Assembly (NCBI RefSeq): GCF_050510895.1
Contig: NZ_JBNINT010000001.1
Location: 4,355,572 to 4,419,571, forward strand
DNA from: Pannonibacter phragmitetus_B
GTDB lineage: Bacteria; Pseudomonadota; Alphaproteobacteria; Rhizobiales; Stappiaceae
DNA: 64,000 nt
Direction: 5' to 3'
Part shown: piece after piece, positions 25,710-34,589 of the stretch
How positions within the stretch are numbered: the first letter of the stretch is position 1
How the letters are laid out: each line of letters begins with the position of its first letter
Made by a program: the position numbers and the translations under genes
The notes under the pieces: generated by a model
The model's database searches: none
The model's input: the letters and a program-made list of their open reading frames with translations, nothing else
What the model was told of the DNA's origin: nothing

Positions 25710-26105
25710 TCAGAGCTCCCGGCTGCCCTTGAGCACATCTTTCGCGGCTTCGGTATGTTCTGGCCGCATGTGGGCGCGCACCATGGCGATGGCCCCCATC
25801 AGCACGGTGGCATCATCGCCAAAGCCGATGCCGAGAATGAAATCCGGTACAATGTCGAGCGGCAGGACGAAATAGGCCAGTGCCGCCAGCAGTGTGGCGC
25901 GCACCTTGTGCGGGGTTGCCGGATCCAGCGCACAGAAATAGGCCGCAACCACATCATCCATGAAGGGCACCTGACGGGCCGCCTTGCGCAGCGTCTCCAG
26001 TAGTTTTTCCCGGATGCGGCGGGATTTCTGCTCGTCCGTGTCCAGCTCCGGCCCAAGGATTTCCGGATCAAAGCCGGGTGCTTCGGTATGATGCGTCATG
26101 GCCAT
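25710..26105 (-). CDS. YkvA family (DUF1232) protein
   Basis: This is a small membrane-associated protein of the YkvA/DUF1232 family, function unknown. The diagnostic segment ALAYFVLPLDIVPDFILGIGFGDDATVLMGAI spans about residues 76-106 and is preceded by an acidic and then basic N-terminal region. Length is 131 residues. Two in-frame ATGs at 26105 and 26099 are equally likely starts. It may share a promoter region with no other gene. Confidence 0.85.
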   Translation of the reverse strand: MAMTHHTEAPGFDPEILGPELDTDEQKSRRIREKLLETLRKAARQVPFMDDVVAAYFCALDPATPHKVRATLLAALAYFVLPLDIVPDFILGIGFGDDATVLMGAIAMVRAHMRPEHTEAAKDVLKGSREL

Positions 26106-26199
26106 CCTCTCCGCAGCCGGTGCTTCCTGTGCATACCGGCTACGGGCAGGATATGGTGGTGTTGTGCTGCTCCCTCAAGGGATAGCGGCCGGACGCTCG

Positions 26200-27906
26200 T
26201 CAGAGCGCCCGGATTTCCAGCACGCGCCGGGCGATCACTTGCGCCTGAATTTCTGCGGCGCCCTCAAAGATATTGAGGATGCGCGCATCGCAGAGTACGC
26301 GGGAGATCTGATACTCCAGCGCAAAGCCGTTGCCGCCGTGGATCTGCAAGGCATTGTCCGCCGCTGCCCAGGCAACGCGTGCACCCAGCAGCTTGGCCAT
26401 GCCCGCTTCCAGATCACAGCGCCGGCCGGAGTCCTTTTCTGCGGCGGAGAAATAGGTGAGCTGGCGGGCCAGCATCAGCTCTGCTGCCATCAGCGCCAGC
26501 TTGTCAGAGACGCGCGGAAAGCTGATCAGCGGCTTGCCGAACTGGACGCGCTCCTGAGCATAGCGCAGTCCGAGGTCGAGTGCGGCCTGTGCAACGCCAA
26601 GGGCGCGTGCGGCGGTCTGGATGCGCGCACCCTCGAAGGTCTGCATCAGCTGTTTGAAGCCCTGACCGGTCTCGCCGCCAAGCAGGTTCTCCACCTTCAC
26701 CTCGAAGCCGTCGAAGGCGATCTCGTATTCCTTCATGCCCCGGTAGCCGAGCACCTCGATTTCGCCGCCCGACATGCCGGGAGCGGGGAAGGGCTCCTCA
26801 TCCGAGCCGCGCGGCTTTTCGGCGATGAACATGGACAGACCCTTGTAGCCAGGTTCATCCGGATTGGTGCGGGCCAGCAGCGTCATGATGTCGGCGCGCA
26901 CCGGATGGGTGATCCACGTCTTGTTGCCGGAGACCTTCCACACGTCCCCTTCCTTCACGGCGCGGGTGCGCAGCGAGGCAAGGTCAGAGCCTGTATTGGG
27001 TTCGGTGAAGACCGCGGTTGGCAGGATTTCGCCCGAGGCGATCTTCGGCAGCCAATAGGCTTTCTGCTCTTCCGTGCCGCCGCACAGGATCAACTCTGCC
27101 GCAATTTCCGAACGTGTGCCGAGCGAGCCGACACCGATATAGGCGCGGGACAGCTCTTCCGAGACGACAACCATGCTCTGCTTGCCAAGACCCATTCCGC
27201 CGTATTCTTCCGGAATGGTCAGGCCGAAGACGCCAAGTTCCGCCATCTGGGTGACCACATCCATGGGAATATAGTCGTTGGCCAGATGCCATGCGTGGGC
27301 ATGCGGGCTCACCTTGTCATCGGCAAAGCGGCGCATTTCGGTGCGGATCTGTTCGAGCGTTTCATCAAGGCCGCTGTCGCCGAAAATCGAATGACCTTCC
27401 TGATGACGGATAAGGTCCGTCAGTTCAGCACGAACCTCAGGCAGGGCGCCGTCTGCAATCAGATCCTGCACGCAGGCCCGCAGTGCTGCCGTGTCTTCCT
27501 CGCCAAGGCCAAGGCTGGCAAGCCGGATGAACTCGCCCTGGTTCATCGGGATGCCGCCAAGGACCTGCGCCAGATATTCGCCGAAGCCGAGGCGTATCGT
27601 CAGTTCTTCAAGGCGACCGAGGCGGCCTTCGGCCAGCAGGCGGCGGCCATAGGCATCCATCTGCCGCAGGGCCTCCACATAGGTCGCGAGCCAGGCGAGG
27701 CCGTGGGTGGCGTGCTGGTGGCGGTCCATGGCTGCTGCAGACAGTCCCTTGCTGTCCGTTACCTTCGCCCGTACGGCCCGTGTGGCTGCATCCAGCAGTT
27801 CATCCAGCGCGGCAACGGCCTCTCCCGTTTGCGCAAACAACTGTTCCACTGGGGTGTCTTTCCCGGCTGCGTTACTGGCTGCCTTGTGTCCCAGAGCCAT
27901 GCCCAT
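26200..27906 (-). CDS. mcd: (2S)-methylsuccinyl-CoA dehydrogenase Mcd
   Basis: This is a FAD acyl-CoA dehydrogenase that oxidises (2S)-methylsuccinyl-CoA to mesaconyl-CoA in the ethylmalonyl-CoA pathway for acetyl-CoA assimilation. The dehydrogenase core begins about residue 190 (RMRRFADDKVSP) and contains TAVFTEPNTGSDLASL and the C-terminal LQIHGGNGFALEYQISRVL. What separates it from ordinary acyl-CoA dehydrogenases is the extra N-terminal domain of about 180 residues with ATHGLAWLATYVEALRQM and GFGEYLAQVLGGIPMNQGE, typical of Mcd. At 568 residues the size agrees. I chose the ATG at 27906 with GGGA seven bases upstream. Longer frames to 28053 are cysteine-rich and unlikely. Confidence 0.88.
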   Translation of the reverse strand: MGMALGHKAASNAAGKDTPVEQLFAQTGEAVAALDELLDAATRAVRAKVTDSKGLSAAAMDRHQHATHGLAWLATYVEALRQMDAYGRRLLAEGRLGRLEELTIRLGFGEYLAQVLGGIPMNQGEFIRLASLGLGEEDTAALRACVQDLIADGALPEVRAELTDLIRHQEGHSIFGDSGLDETLEQIRTEMRRFADDKVSPHAHAWHLANDYIPMDVVTQMAELGVFGLTIPEEYGGMGLGKQSMVVVSEELSRAYIGVGSLGTRSEIAAELILCGGTEEQKAYWLPKIASGEILPTAVFTEPNTGSDLASLRTRAVKEGDVWKVSGNKTWITHPVRADIMTLLARTNPDEPGYKGLSMFIAEKPRGSDEEPFPAPGMSGGEIEVLGYRGMKEYEIAFDGFEVKVENLLGGETGQGFKQLMQTFEGARIQTAARALGVAQAALDLGLRYAQERVQFGKPLISFPRVSDKLALMAAELMLARQLTYFSAAEKDSGRRCDLEAGMAKLLGARVAWAAADNALQIHGGNGFALEYQISRVLCDARILNIFEGAAEIQAQVIARRVLEIRAL

Positions 27907-28076
27907 CCGTCCGTCCCTTTGCATTTGTTGTTTATTGCATTGCATTGTGGAAAGCATGTTGCGCTGCACCTGCGGCTTTGTCGAGGCCGCAGCTCTAAGC
28001 CTTTCGGCCAAGCAGGCAGTGCCGCAAAAGCAGCATGCACTTGACGCCTGCACGCCAAACGGGCCACATCGGGGAT

Positions 28077-28970
28077 ATGAAGCTGATAAAGTCTCTGCCC
28101 GCCAGCTTCCGCGTCCTGTGGGATGCGGTCAGCCACTTCAATACGGATGACGGCTGGGCCATGGCCAGCCATGTGGCGCTGTCGACGCTGCTGGCGCTGT
28201 TCCCGTTCCTGATTTTCATTGCAGCGCTCACCGGCTTCCTGGGCCTCTCAGGCGTGGCTGATCAAGTCTCGGCACTGATTTTCGATGCCTGGCCTCCAGT
28301 CGTGGCCGCCCCTGTTGCCGATGAGATCAACAAGGTGCTGACGGTGCGCCGCGGCGACCTCCTGACCTTTGGTGCCGTGGCTGCGCTGTGGTTTGCGTCC
28401 AACGGGGTGAGTGCGGTTCGGCTGGCGCTCAACCGGGCCTACCGGGTACGCGAGACACGATCCTTCATCTGGTTGCGGCTCCAGGCGATCCTGATCGTGA
28501 TCCTTGGCTCGGTAGCGCTGATTGCCTTCACCTTTCTCGTCGTCCTGGCGCCGCTGGTCTTGTCGGCGGCCCTCAAATGGCTTCCGGGACTGGCGGAGGT
28601 GTTTCAGGAATTGCATCTGACCCGCTATGTGATCGCCGGTTTTCTTGGCTTCGCCGGTCTTTATGCCATCCACTGGCTGCTTCCGGCCGGGCGCCGAAGC
28701 ATGATGGATGCCCTGCCGGGGGTGGTGCTGACGCTCGTGCTCTGGGTCGCATCCGGTGCGGTCTTCGGATGGTATCTGGCGGGCTACGCGGATTATGTCT
28801 CCACCTATGCCGGGCTGGCCGGTGTCATGTCGGCGCTGGTCTTTCTCTACATTCTCGCCGTGCTGCTGCTGATTGGCGGAGAGTTGAACGCGGCCATCCT
28901 GCGTCAGCGGATGCTGACGCAGCGCAAGGCAGCGCGCCAGATTACGCCGGACGGGGCTTCCGGCGGATGA
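28077..28970 (+). CDS. YihY/BrkB family inner-membrane protein
   Basis: This is a 297-residue polytopic membrane protein of the YihY family, once annotated as ribonuclease BN and now of unknown function. The conserved opening HVALSTLLALFPFLIFIAALTG and the later TYAGLAGVMSALVFLYILAVLLLIGGELNAA are diagnostic, with six hydrophobic segments. The ATG at 28077 is preceded by GGGG. Its 3' end overlaps the convergent transporter gene by 29 bases. Confidence 0.9.
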   Translation: MKLIKSLPASFRVLWDAVSHFNTDDGWAMASHVALSTLLALFPFLIFIAALTGFLGLSGVADQVSALIFDAWPPVVAAPVADEINKVLTVRRGDLLTFGAVAALWFASNGVSAVRLALNRAYRVRETRSFIWLRLQAILIVILGSVALIAFTFLVVLAPLVLSAALKWLPGLAEVFQELHLTRYVIAGFLGFAGLYAIHWLLPAGRRSMMDALPGVVLTLVLWVASGAVFGWYLAGYADYVSTYAGLAGVMSALVFLYILAVLLLIGGELNAAILRQRMLTQRKAARQITPDGASGG

Positions 28971-29820
28971 ACAGGATCGCCGCCATGATCAGCACCATGC
29001 CTGCGATCTGAACAAGGGTCAGCGTCTCGCCAAACAGGAAATAGCTTTCCAGCGTTGTGGCGGCGGGCACCAGATAGAACAGGGAGCCGACCTCTGCCGC
29101 TGATCCGGCGCGGATCATGTACATCAGCAACAGAATGGCGCCGATGGACAGCACCAGCACAAGCCAGGCCATTGCGAAAATGAGCTGGGGGGACCAGGTG
29201 ATTTCCCAGGTTTCGGTGAAGGTCAGCGGCACCGTGAAGAGCAATGCACCGGCATATTGCCAGGTGGTGCCAGTCACGTGGTCCGCGCCCTGTACAAAGC
29301 GCTTCTGGTAGACCGTGCCCAGGCTGATGGCGATCACGGACACCAGCATGACGGAGACGGTTACGGCGGTGATGCCGGACGCCGCTTCGCCCAGCTTGGG
29401 CAGCAGCACCAGGAGAAGGCCTGCAGAGCCGCCGGAAAAGCCCAGCCAGTGGCGCCAGGTGATCTGTTCTTTCAAAAGCCAGCCGGCCGCAAGTGCGGTC
29501 ACAACCGGCTGCAGGCCGACCATCAGCGCTGCGGCGCCTGCGGGCAGCCCCTGCCGAATGGCCCAGAACACACCGCCCAGATAGATGCCGTGCACAAGAA
29601 TGCCGGTGACCATGCAGTGAATTGCGGTTCTCACCGTCAGGCTCCGGCCGGAGCCCAGCAAAACACCAAGGCCAATCAGCAACGGAACGGCGAAAGCGTA
29701 TCTAAGTGCCAGAAAAACAAATGGCTCAATGAACGGTGCTCCAAGTTTGGAGCCGATAAACCCGGTCGACCAAAGTGAAATGAATGCAATTGGAGCGAGT
29801 TTTTTTGTTTGTATAGACAT
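28942..29820 (-). CDS. EamA/DMT family transporter
   Basis: This is a ten-segment inner-membrane transporter of the drug/metabolite superfamily, made of two EamA repeats (about residues 8-140 and 152-285). The segments PAGAAALMVGLQPVVTALAAGWLL and SLFYLVPAATTLESYFLFGE are the repeated EamA motifs. Most characterised members export amino acids or metabolites, but the substrate is not readable here. The 292-residue length is normal. Confidence 0.88.
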   Translation of the reverse strand: MSIQTKKLAPIAFISLWSTGFIGSKLGAPFIEPFVFLALRYAFAVPLLIGLGVLLGSGRSLTVRTAIHCMVTGILVHGIYLGGVFWAIRQGLPAGAAALMVGLQPVVTALAAGWLLKEQITWRHWLGFSGGSAGLLLVLLPKLGEAASGITAVTVSVMLVSVIAISLGTVYQKRFVQGADHVTGTTWQYAGALLFTVPLTFTETWEITWSPQLIFAMAWLVLVLSIGAILLLMYMIRAGSAAEVGSLFYLVPAATTLESYFLFGETLTLVQIAGMVLIMAAILFIRRKPRPA

Positions 29821-29987
29821 ATGGTTACCGGGTTGCGGTGTGTGATGCCAAGAAGTGCATGCGTGGTGAAAATTTAATCAGCAAAGGCGCCTGTTCCTAT
29901 TAGTGTATTCAGCCTGCATTAACGGCTCTTGCTGTTAAAAATAGCGTGCCATCGTGTAGTGGCTGTCACCTGATGGGAAAAGTCTGA

Positions 29988-32026
29988 ATGACCCGGAACA
30001 CACACACCCTTCCAGACCAGGGCCTTTCTGCACGCGCCGGAGGCGGAGCCCCTTCCGCAAACGGGCTTACAGTACGTGCGCGGATCTTGTCCATCAGTCT
30101 GATTACGGCCGTAGGCCTGCTGGTCGTCGGTGGTGCATTCTGGTGGAGCCAGACCAAGGTTGAGGACGCGTTCCTCGCCTCTGAAGCGAACACCAATCTG
30201 GCACGCGCGGCCTATGATTTTGCCGGAATTGCCAACCGGATGCAGATCGAGGAAAAACTCTATCTCTCCGCTCCGTCTGCTGCTGTTTTCGACAGTTTCA
30301 AGGCCGAGGCAGCCAAGGCCGACGCCGGGATCTCCGCGATTTCTACGATGCCTTCCGCTCAGCCACTCGCCAATGAAACGGCGGATGTGAAGGATACGGT
30401 CTCGGCCATCGGGGGCGCCTTTGGTGAGCTGCATTTTATTCAGGAGAAAATCGGCTTTGATGGCAGCTCCGGCCTGAGGGCGGATCTGACGGCCTTTGCA
30501 GACAAGGCGAAGAACCGGATCAATGATGAACTGAAATTTGGCGGCGCGTCCGACTTCGAGAAGCTCGCCCGGACGGTGATGGAAGTTCAGCTCGCCGAAC
30601 GCAAGTTCACCCTCGCCGGCGGCGGGCCGCGTGAAGAATTCGATACAGCCTTTGCCATGTTCACGAAGCTTCTGGGCCGTGCCTACATTCCCAATGAGGT
30701 CAAGGCGGATATCGAGGCCAGCATGGTGGCCTACAAGTCCGCATTCGATGCCTACGCGGAGGCGCTGGTGGTGCGCTCAGACAAGATCGCACTGGTTGAA
30801 GATCTCTTCATGCTGCTGCCGCCGCATATCGACGCGCTGATCAGCTCGGCGCGCGCAGGCGATGCGGAAGCGGCGGCACAGCTGGCTGATGTGCGTCAGC
30901 TGTCCTCACTTGTGGTTTACGGCATCATCCTGGCCATGCTCATTGGCCTTCCGGCGCTTGCCTTTGCCATTGGCCGCTCTGTGTCCGGACCTCTGACGCG
31001 GCTGCAGAAATCCATGGAGCGTCTTGCCAGCGGCCAGACAGATGTGGAGCTGCCGCGCGCTGATGGCGGTGATGAAATTTCTGCAATGGTGCGCACCGTC
31101 CAGGTGTTCCGTGACAACGCGGCCGAGCGTGTCCGCCTCGAGGCTGCGCGGGCCGAAGAAAATGCGGCGCGTGATGAGCGTGTGCGGCGCCTTGAAACCA
31201 TCATCGGCACCTTCGAGCAGACCGTTCAGCATGCGCTCGACAGCCTTGATGCGGCTTCAAAGGATCTTGGCCAGGCTTCGTCCGCCGTTGAACATGCTTC
31301 CGATGAGGTGGCCGCACAGGCCGGGAATGCAGGCCAGAGCGTGCGCGTTGCGGCCCAGAACGTGACGTCTGCGGCAGGAGCGACAGAAGAACTGGCTGCC
31401 TCCATCAAGGAGATTGCCAATCAGGCTGACCGGTCGACCAAAGTCGCCAAACAGGCTGTGGCCGGGGCAGAATCCACTTTCTCCACCATGCAGGCGCTTT
31501 CGAGTGCAGCGGACCGGATCGGTGCAGTGATGAGCCTGATCCGCGACATTGCCAACCAGACCAATCTTCTCGCCCTCAACGCGACTATTGAGGCCGCGCG
31601 GGCCGGAGAGGCGGGCAAGGGCTTCGCGGTTGTTGCTGCCGAGGTCAAGGCGCTGGCCAACCAGACGTCGAAGGCAACCGAGGATATCGCAGCCCAGGTG
31701 GAGGCGATCCAGAATGCGTCTGCCGGTGCCGTGACGGCCATCTCGGAAGTCCGGGACATCATCTCCGACATGGACAATCTGGCTGTGGCAGTCGCCGCAG
31801 CCGTGGAGCAGCAGGAAGCGGCCGTCAGCGGCATTGCGGTCAATGTTGCAGATGCTTCCAGCCGGTCGGAAGAGGGGCTGAGCGCATGTCCGCTGTCGTC
31901 ACTGCCACGCAGCACGCCCGTTCCAGCGGAGATGAGGTTGACCGTCTGTCACAGCTTCTGTCTGAGCAGGCCGGTGTACTGCGCAAGGAAATCCGCAGCT
32001 TCCTTGAGGGGGTGCGGGCGGCTTGA
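29988..32026 (+). CDS. Methyl-accepting chemotaxis protein (C-terminal frameshift)
   Basis: This is a membrane chemoreceptor that signals to CheA. It has an N-terminal membrane segment (about 30-52), a helical periplasmic ligand domain to about residue 300, a second membrane segment (VVYGIILAMLIGLPALAFAI), a HAMP domain, and the signalling hairpin tip IANQTNLLALNATIEAARAG with GFAVVAAEVKALANQT. As sequenced, the frame runs on to 32096 with an unrelated tail. Restoring one G in the run near 31874 gives AERMSAVVTATQHARSSGDEV and a stop at 32024-32026, about 679 residues. No chemotaxis genes adjoin. A clear terminator follows. Confidence 0.9.
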
Positions 32027-32067
32027 ACGCACTGATCCGGCCGAAACTGCTGGATCCATTGTGCCAG

Positions 32068-32095
32068 AGCGATGGGGCTTGAGCGATGGGGCTTG
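32068..32095 (+). repeat. Tandem 14-bp direct repeat after the chemoreceptor gene
   Basis: AGCGATGGGGCTTG occurs twice in direct succession (32068-32081 and 32082-32095) and is followed by a third partial AGC. It lies between the restored chemoreceptor stop and its terminator. Confidence 0.8.
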
Positions 32096-32106
32096 AGCTG
32101 GTTCTC

Positions 32107-32134
32107 AACATGGGCGTGGACACTTGCCCATGTT
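32107..32134 (+). terminator. Intrinsic terminator of the chemoreceptor gene
   Basis: A nine-base perfect stem (32107-32115 with 32126-32134) is followed at once by TTTCTTTT, a textbook rho-independent terminator on the plus strand. Confidence 0.92.
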
Positions 32135-32266
32135 TTTCTTTTACGAACAAATTCTGACATGTGAGCCTTGTGTGAGGCTTGTCCGGCGAGGGTCTTTGCC
32201 TTGTCTGGCTTTTCCCGCTATCGATAGGCTTCTGAGAATATATCGAGCCGTGGGCCGGGAGTTGTC

Positions 32267-33451
32267 ATGCAGGAGAGTATTGTCATCATCGGTGCGGGCC
32301 AGGCTGGTGCGCAGGTGGCGCAGTCCCTTCGCCAGGGCGGATTTGCAGGCGCCATCCAGCTTTTGGGTGAAGAGCCGCATCCCCCGTATCAGCGGCCGCC
32401 GCTGTCCAAGAAATTTCTCTCCGGCGAGACTGATGCTGAAGGCCTGTGGCTGCGGCCTGCGGCCTTCTACGAAGCGCAGGGTATTGACCTGAGGACCGGC
32501 GTCCAGGCGACCGCCATCGACCGCATGGGCAAGACTGTGGTTCTGTCGAGCGGCGAAGAACTGGCCTATAGCAAGCTGATCATTGCCACCGGCACCCGTG
32601 CCCGTTCCGTGCCGCTGCCGGGCAGCAATCTGCCGGGCGTTCTGAGCCTGCGCTCCATTGCCGATGTGGATCATATCCGCAAGGCGCTCTCCGCCCATTC
32701 CCGGCTGGCTGTCATCGGTGCCGGTTATATCGGCCTTGAAGTTGCCGCTGTTGCCCGTGCCATGGGCAAGGCGGTGACGGTGATCGAGGCACAGGACCGG
32801 GTGCTGAAGCGCGTCGTGTCGCCGGTCATTTCAGCCTTCTATGAAGGGCTTCACAAGGAGCAGGGCGTCGATCTGCGCCTGAATGCAGGTGTTGCCGGAA
32901 TTGAAGGACAGTCCTCTGTTACGGGCGTGCGTCTTTCTGACGGGAGCCTGGTGGAGGCGGATCTGGTGCTGATCGCCGTGGGCGCACTGCCCAATGCGGA
33001 ACTTGCGGCAGCCGCCGGACTGGATGTGGATGGGGGTATTCTCGTCGATACGGCTGGCCGCACCAGCGATCCGGACATCTATGCCTGTGGTGACTGCACC
33101 CGCTTCCGTTCCGCGCGCTATGGCCGGGATGTGCGGCTGGAAAGCGTGCAGAATGCCATTGATCAGGCCAAGGCGGTGGCGCAGGCCATTCTGGGTCAGC
33201 CGGTGGACTATGATCCGTTGCCCTGGTTCTGGTCGGATCAGTATCATGTCAAGCTGCAGATCGCGGGCCTGTCGGAAGGTTATGATCAGACCATCACGGT
33301 TGGCGAGCCGGCGGAAGCGAAGTTCTATGTCGCTTATCTCAAGGAGGGGCGCCTGATCGCGGTTGACAGCGTCAACGCGCCCCGCTCGCACATGATGGCA
33401 CGCCGGACGATCGGTGAAGCCTGGCGCGACGATCTTCTGCCCCCGGCGTGA
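32267..33451 (+). CDS. FAD-dependent ferredoxin reductase-like oxidoreductase
   Basis: This is a flavoprotein of the putidaredoxin/rhodocoxin reductase type that passes electrons from NAD(P)H to a small iron-sulphur protein. Two dinucleotide-binding motifs are visible, GAGQAG at residues 9-14 for FAD and GAGYIG near residue 151 for NAD(P)H, plus the late FAD contact YACGDCTRF. The C-terminal reductase domain contains PWFWSDQYHVKLQIAG, typical of this group. Length is 394 residues. No ferredoxin or cytochrome P450 gene adjoins, so its partner is unknown. Confidence 0.9.
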   Translation: MQESIVIIGAGQAGAQVAQSLRQGGFAGAIQLLGEEPHPPYQRPPLSKKFLSGETDAEGLWLRPAAFYEAQGIDLRTGVQATAIDRMGKTVVLSSGEELAYSKLIIATGTRARSVPLPGSNLPGVLSLRSIADVDHIRKALSAHSRLAVIGAGYIGLEVAAVARAMGKAVTVIEAQDRVLKRVVSPVISAFYEGLHKEQGVDLRLNAGVAGIEGQSSVTGVRLSDGSLVEADLVLIAVGALPNAELAAAAGLDVDGGILVDTAGRTSDPDIYACGDCTRFRSARYGRDVRLESVQNAIDQAKAVAQAILGQPVDYDPLPWFWSDQYHVKLQIAGLSEGYDQTITVGEPAEAKFYVAYLKEGRLIAVDSVNAPRSHMMARRTIGEAWRDDLLPPA

Positions 33452-33483
33452 TCTGTATTCCAAACCGGGCGTTCCGGCAGGGC

Positions 33484-33590
33484 TTATACCAAGGCGCTGA
33501 GATGCTGATGCATCACGCCTTGAAGACGCTCAAGCGCTGCACGGGCTTGACCAGCTCTCGATGAGTCGAGTTCACAGAGAGTTGGTATTA
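33484..33590. repeat. 107-bp inverted-repeat element (MITE-like)
   Basis: TTATACCAA at 33484-33492 and TTGGTATTA at 33582-33590 form terminal inverted repeats matching at eight of nine positions. The interior holds a hairpin (AAGGCG/CGCCTT with inner GATGC/GCATC, 33491-33521) and a weaker CTCTC/GAGAG stem. It carries no coding frame of its own. The right end lies on the stop codon of the neighbouring hydrolase gene. Copy number elsewhere is unknown. Confidence 0.5.
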
Positions 33591-34382
33591 CCTCCCGCCG
33601 GTAACTTCAGCGAGGAGGCGGATGACTTCGCGCGGTTGCTCCAGATGGGGCATATGGCCGGTGTCTGCCAGATGGTGCACGGCAATGGCGTCCGGCAGGC
33701 CCTCGCTCTGGCTGACGGGCAGCACGCCATCCTCGAGGCCCCAGATCACCTGAACCGGCAGCGGCAGGGCGGCGACATCATCGAGCGGCAGGGTCTTCTG
33801 CCCGTCACCATCAAGGATCTCTTCAACGATCTCCTGCAGGGCTTCGACGGCGCCCGGCCGTGATCTTGCTTCCGAGGCATGGCGGGCGAGCTGGCGCGGC
33901 ATGCGGAAGGAAGGGGCAAAAAACTCCGGCAGCAGGGTGGCGAGGTCTTCTTCTTCCGAAGCTGATGCGTAGCGGCGCAAAAGGCCCGTGTTGATCTGCG
34001 GGCCGAAACCGCCTGGACCAACGAGCGTCAGGCTGGCAATACGCTCCGGCATGCGCAGCGCAATGAGCGCCGCAACGGCGCCGCCCATCGAATGGCCCGC
34101 CAGATGAACTTGTTCCAGTCCAAGCGCGTCGAGCGACTGGCTGACCGCCTTGGCCGAGATCCCCGCGTTGCCGATGCGCGGCCAGCCCACGGCTGCGCCG
34201 TGTCCGGGAAGATCAAAGGCTATGCTGCGCAGGCGTGTGGAAAGACCCGTCTGGATGTTCAGCCAGCCCTGCCGGTCTCCGCCAAAGCCATGCAGCAGCA
34301 CCAGCGGCGTACCACCCTGATCCGCACCCTGTTCAGCATAGGGCAGGTGAGCGGGAACATCGGGCTTCAGGCTGATGGACAT
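33588..34382 (-). CDS. Alpha/beta hydrolase
   Basis: The 264-residue protein has the alpha/beta hydrolase fold. The nucleophile is Ser98 in the elbow GHSMGG, the oxyanion region is LLHGFGGD, the acid is likely the Asp in WGLEDGVLP, and the base is a His in TGHMPHLEQP. The sequence resembles the hydrolase subunit often attached to acetoin dehydrogenase clusters, but no such genes are nearby, so only the fold is safe. Its TAA stop lies inside the right end of the inverted-repeat element, so the C-terminus may have been altered by it. Confidence 0.85.
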   Translation of the reverse strand: MSISLKPDVPAHLPYAEQGADQGGTPLVLLHGFGGDRQGWLNIQTGLSTRLRSIAFDLPGHGAAVGWPRIGNAGISAKAVSQSLDALGLEQVHLAGHSMGGAVAALIALRMPERIASLTLVGPGGFGPQINTGLLRRYASASEEEDLATLLPEFFAPSFRMPRQLARHASEARSRPGAVEALQEIVEEILDGDGQKTLPLDDVAALPLPVQVIWGLEDGVLPVSQSEGLPDAIAVHHLADTGHMPHLEQPREVIRLLAEVTGGR

Positions 34383-34589
34383 GGCGGCTTTCCGGTGATT
34401 GGACGTGACTATCCCCTAGATAGCGTCCCCCTTTCGCTCTGCCTAGCCGCCCGAATGGCGGGCGCAGATGGACGGTCAAAGAGATGGACTTCACATCGGA
34501 TGCTGCATTAAATCGATTGAAAGATGCTTCTCATGGCTGTCCGGCTGGTCTAGAAGCGGCAAAGTTCTTTGTTTCAGGGTGACTTTCAG

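Noticed and set aside
26098..28044. A 648-residue open frame on the plus strand opposite mcd
   Set aside because: It lies antisense to a clear acyl-CoA dehydrogenase and its translation is His/Gly/Ala-rich without recognisable domains.
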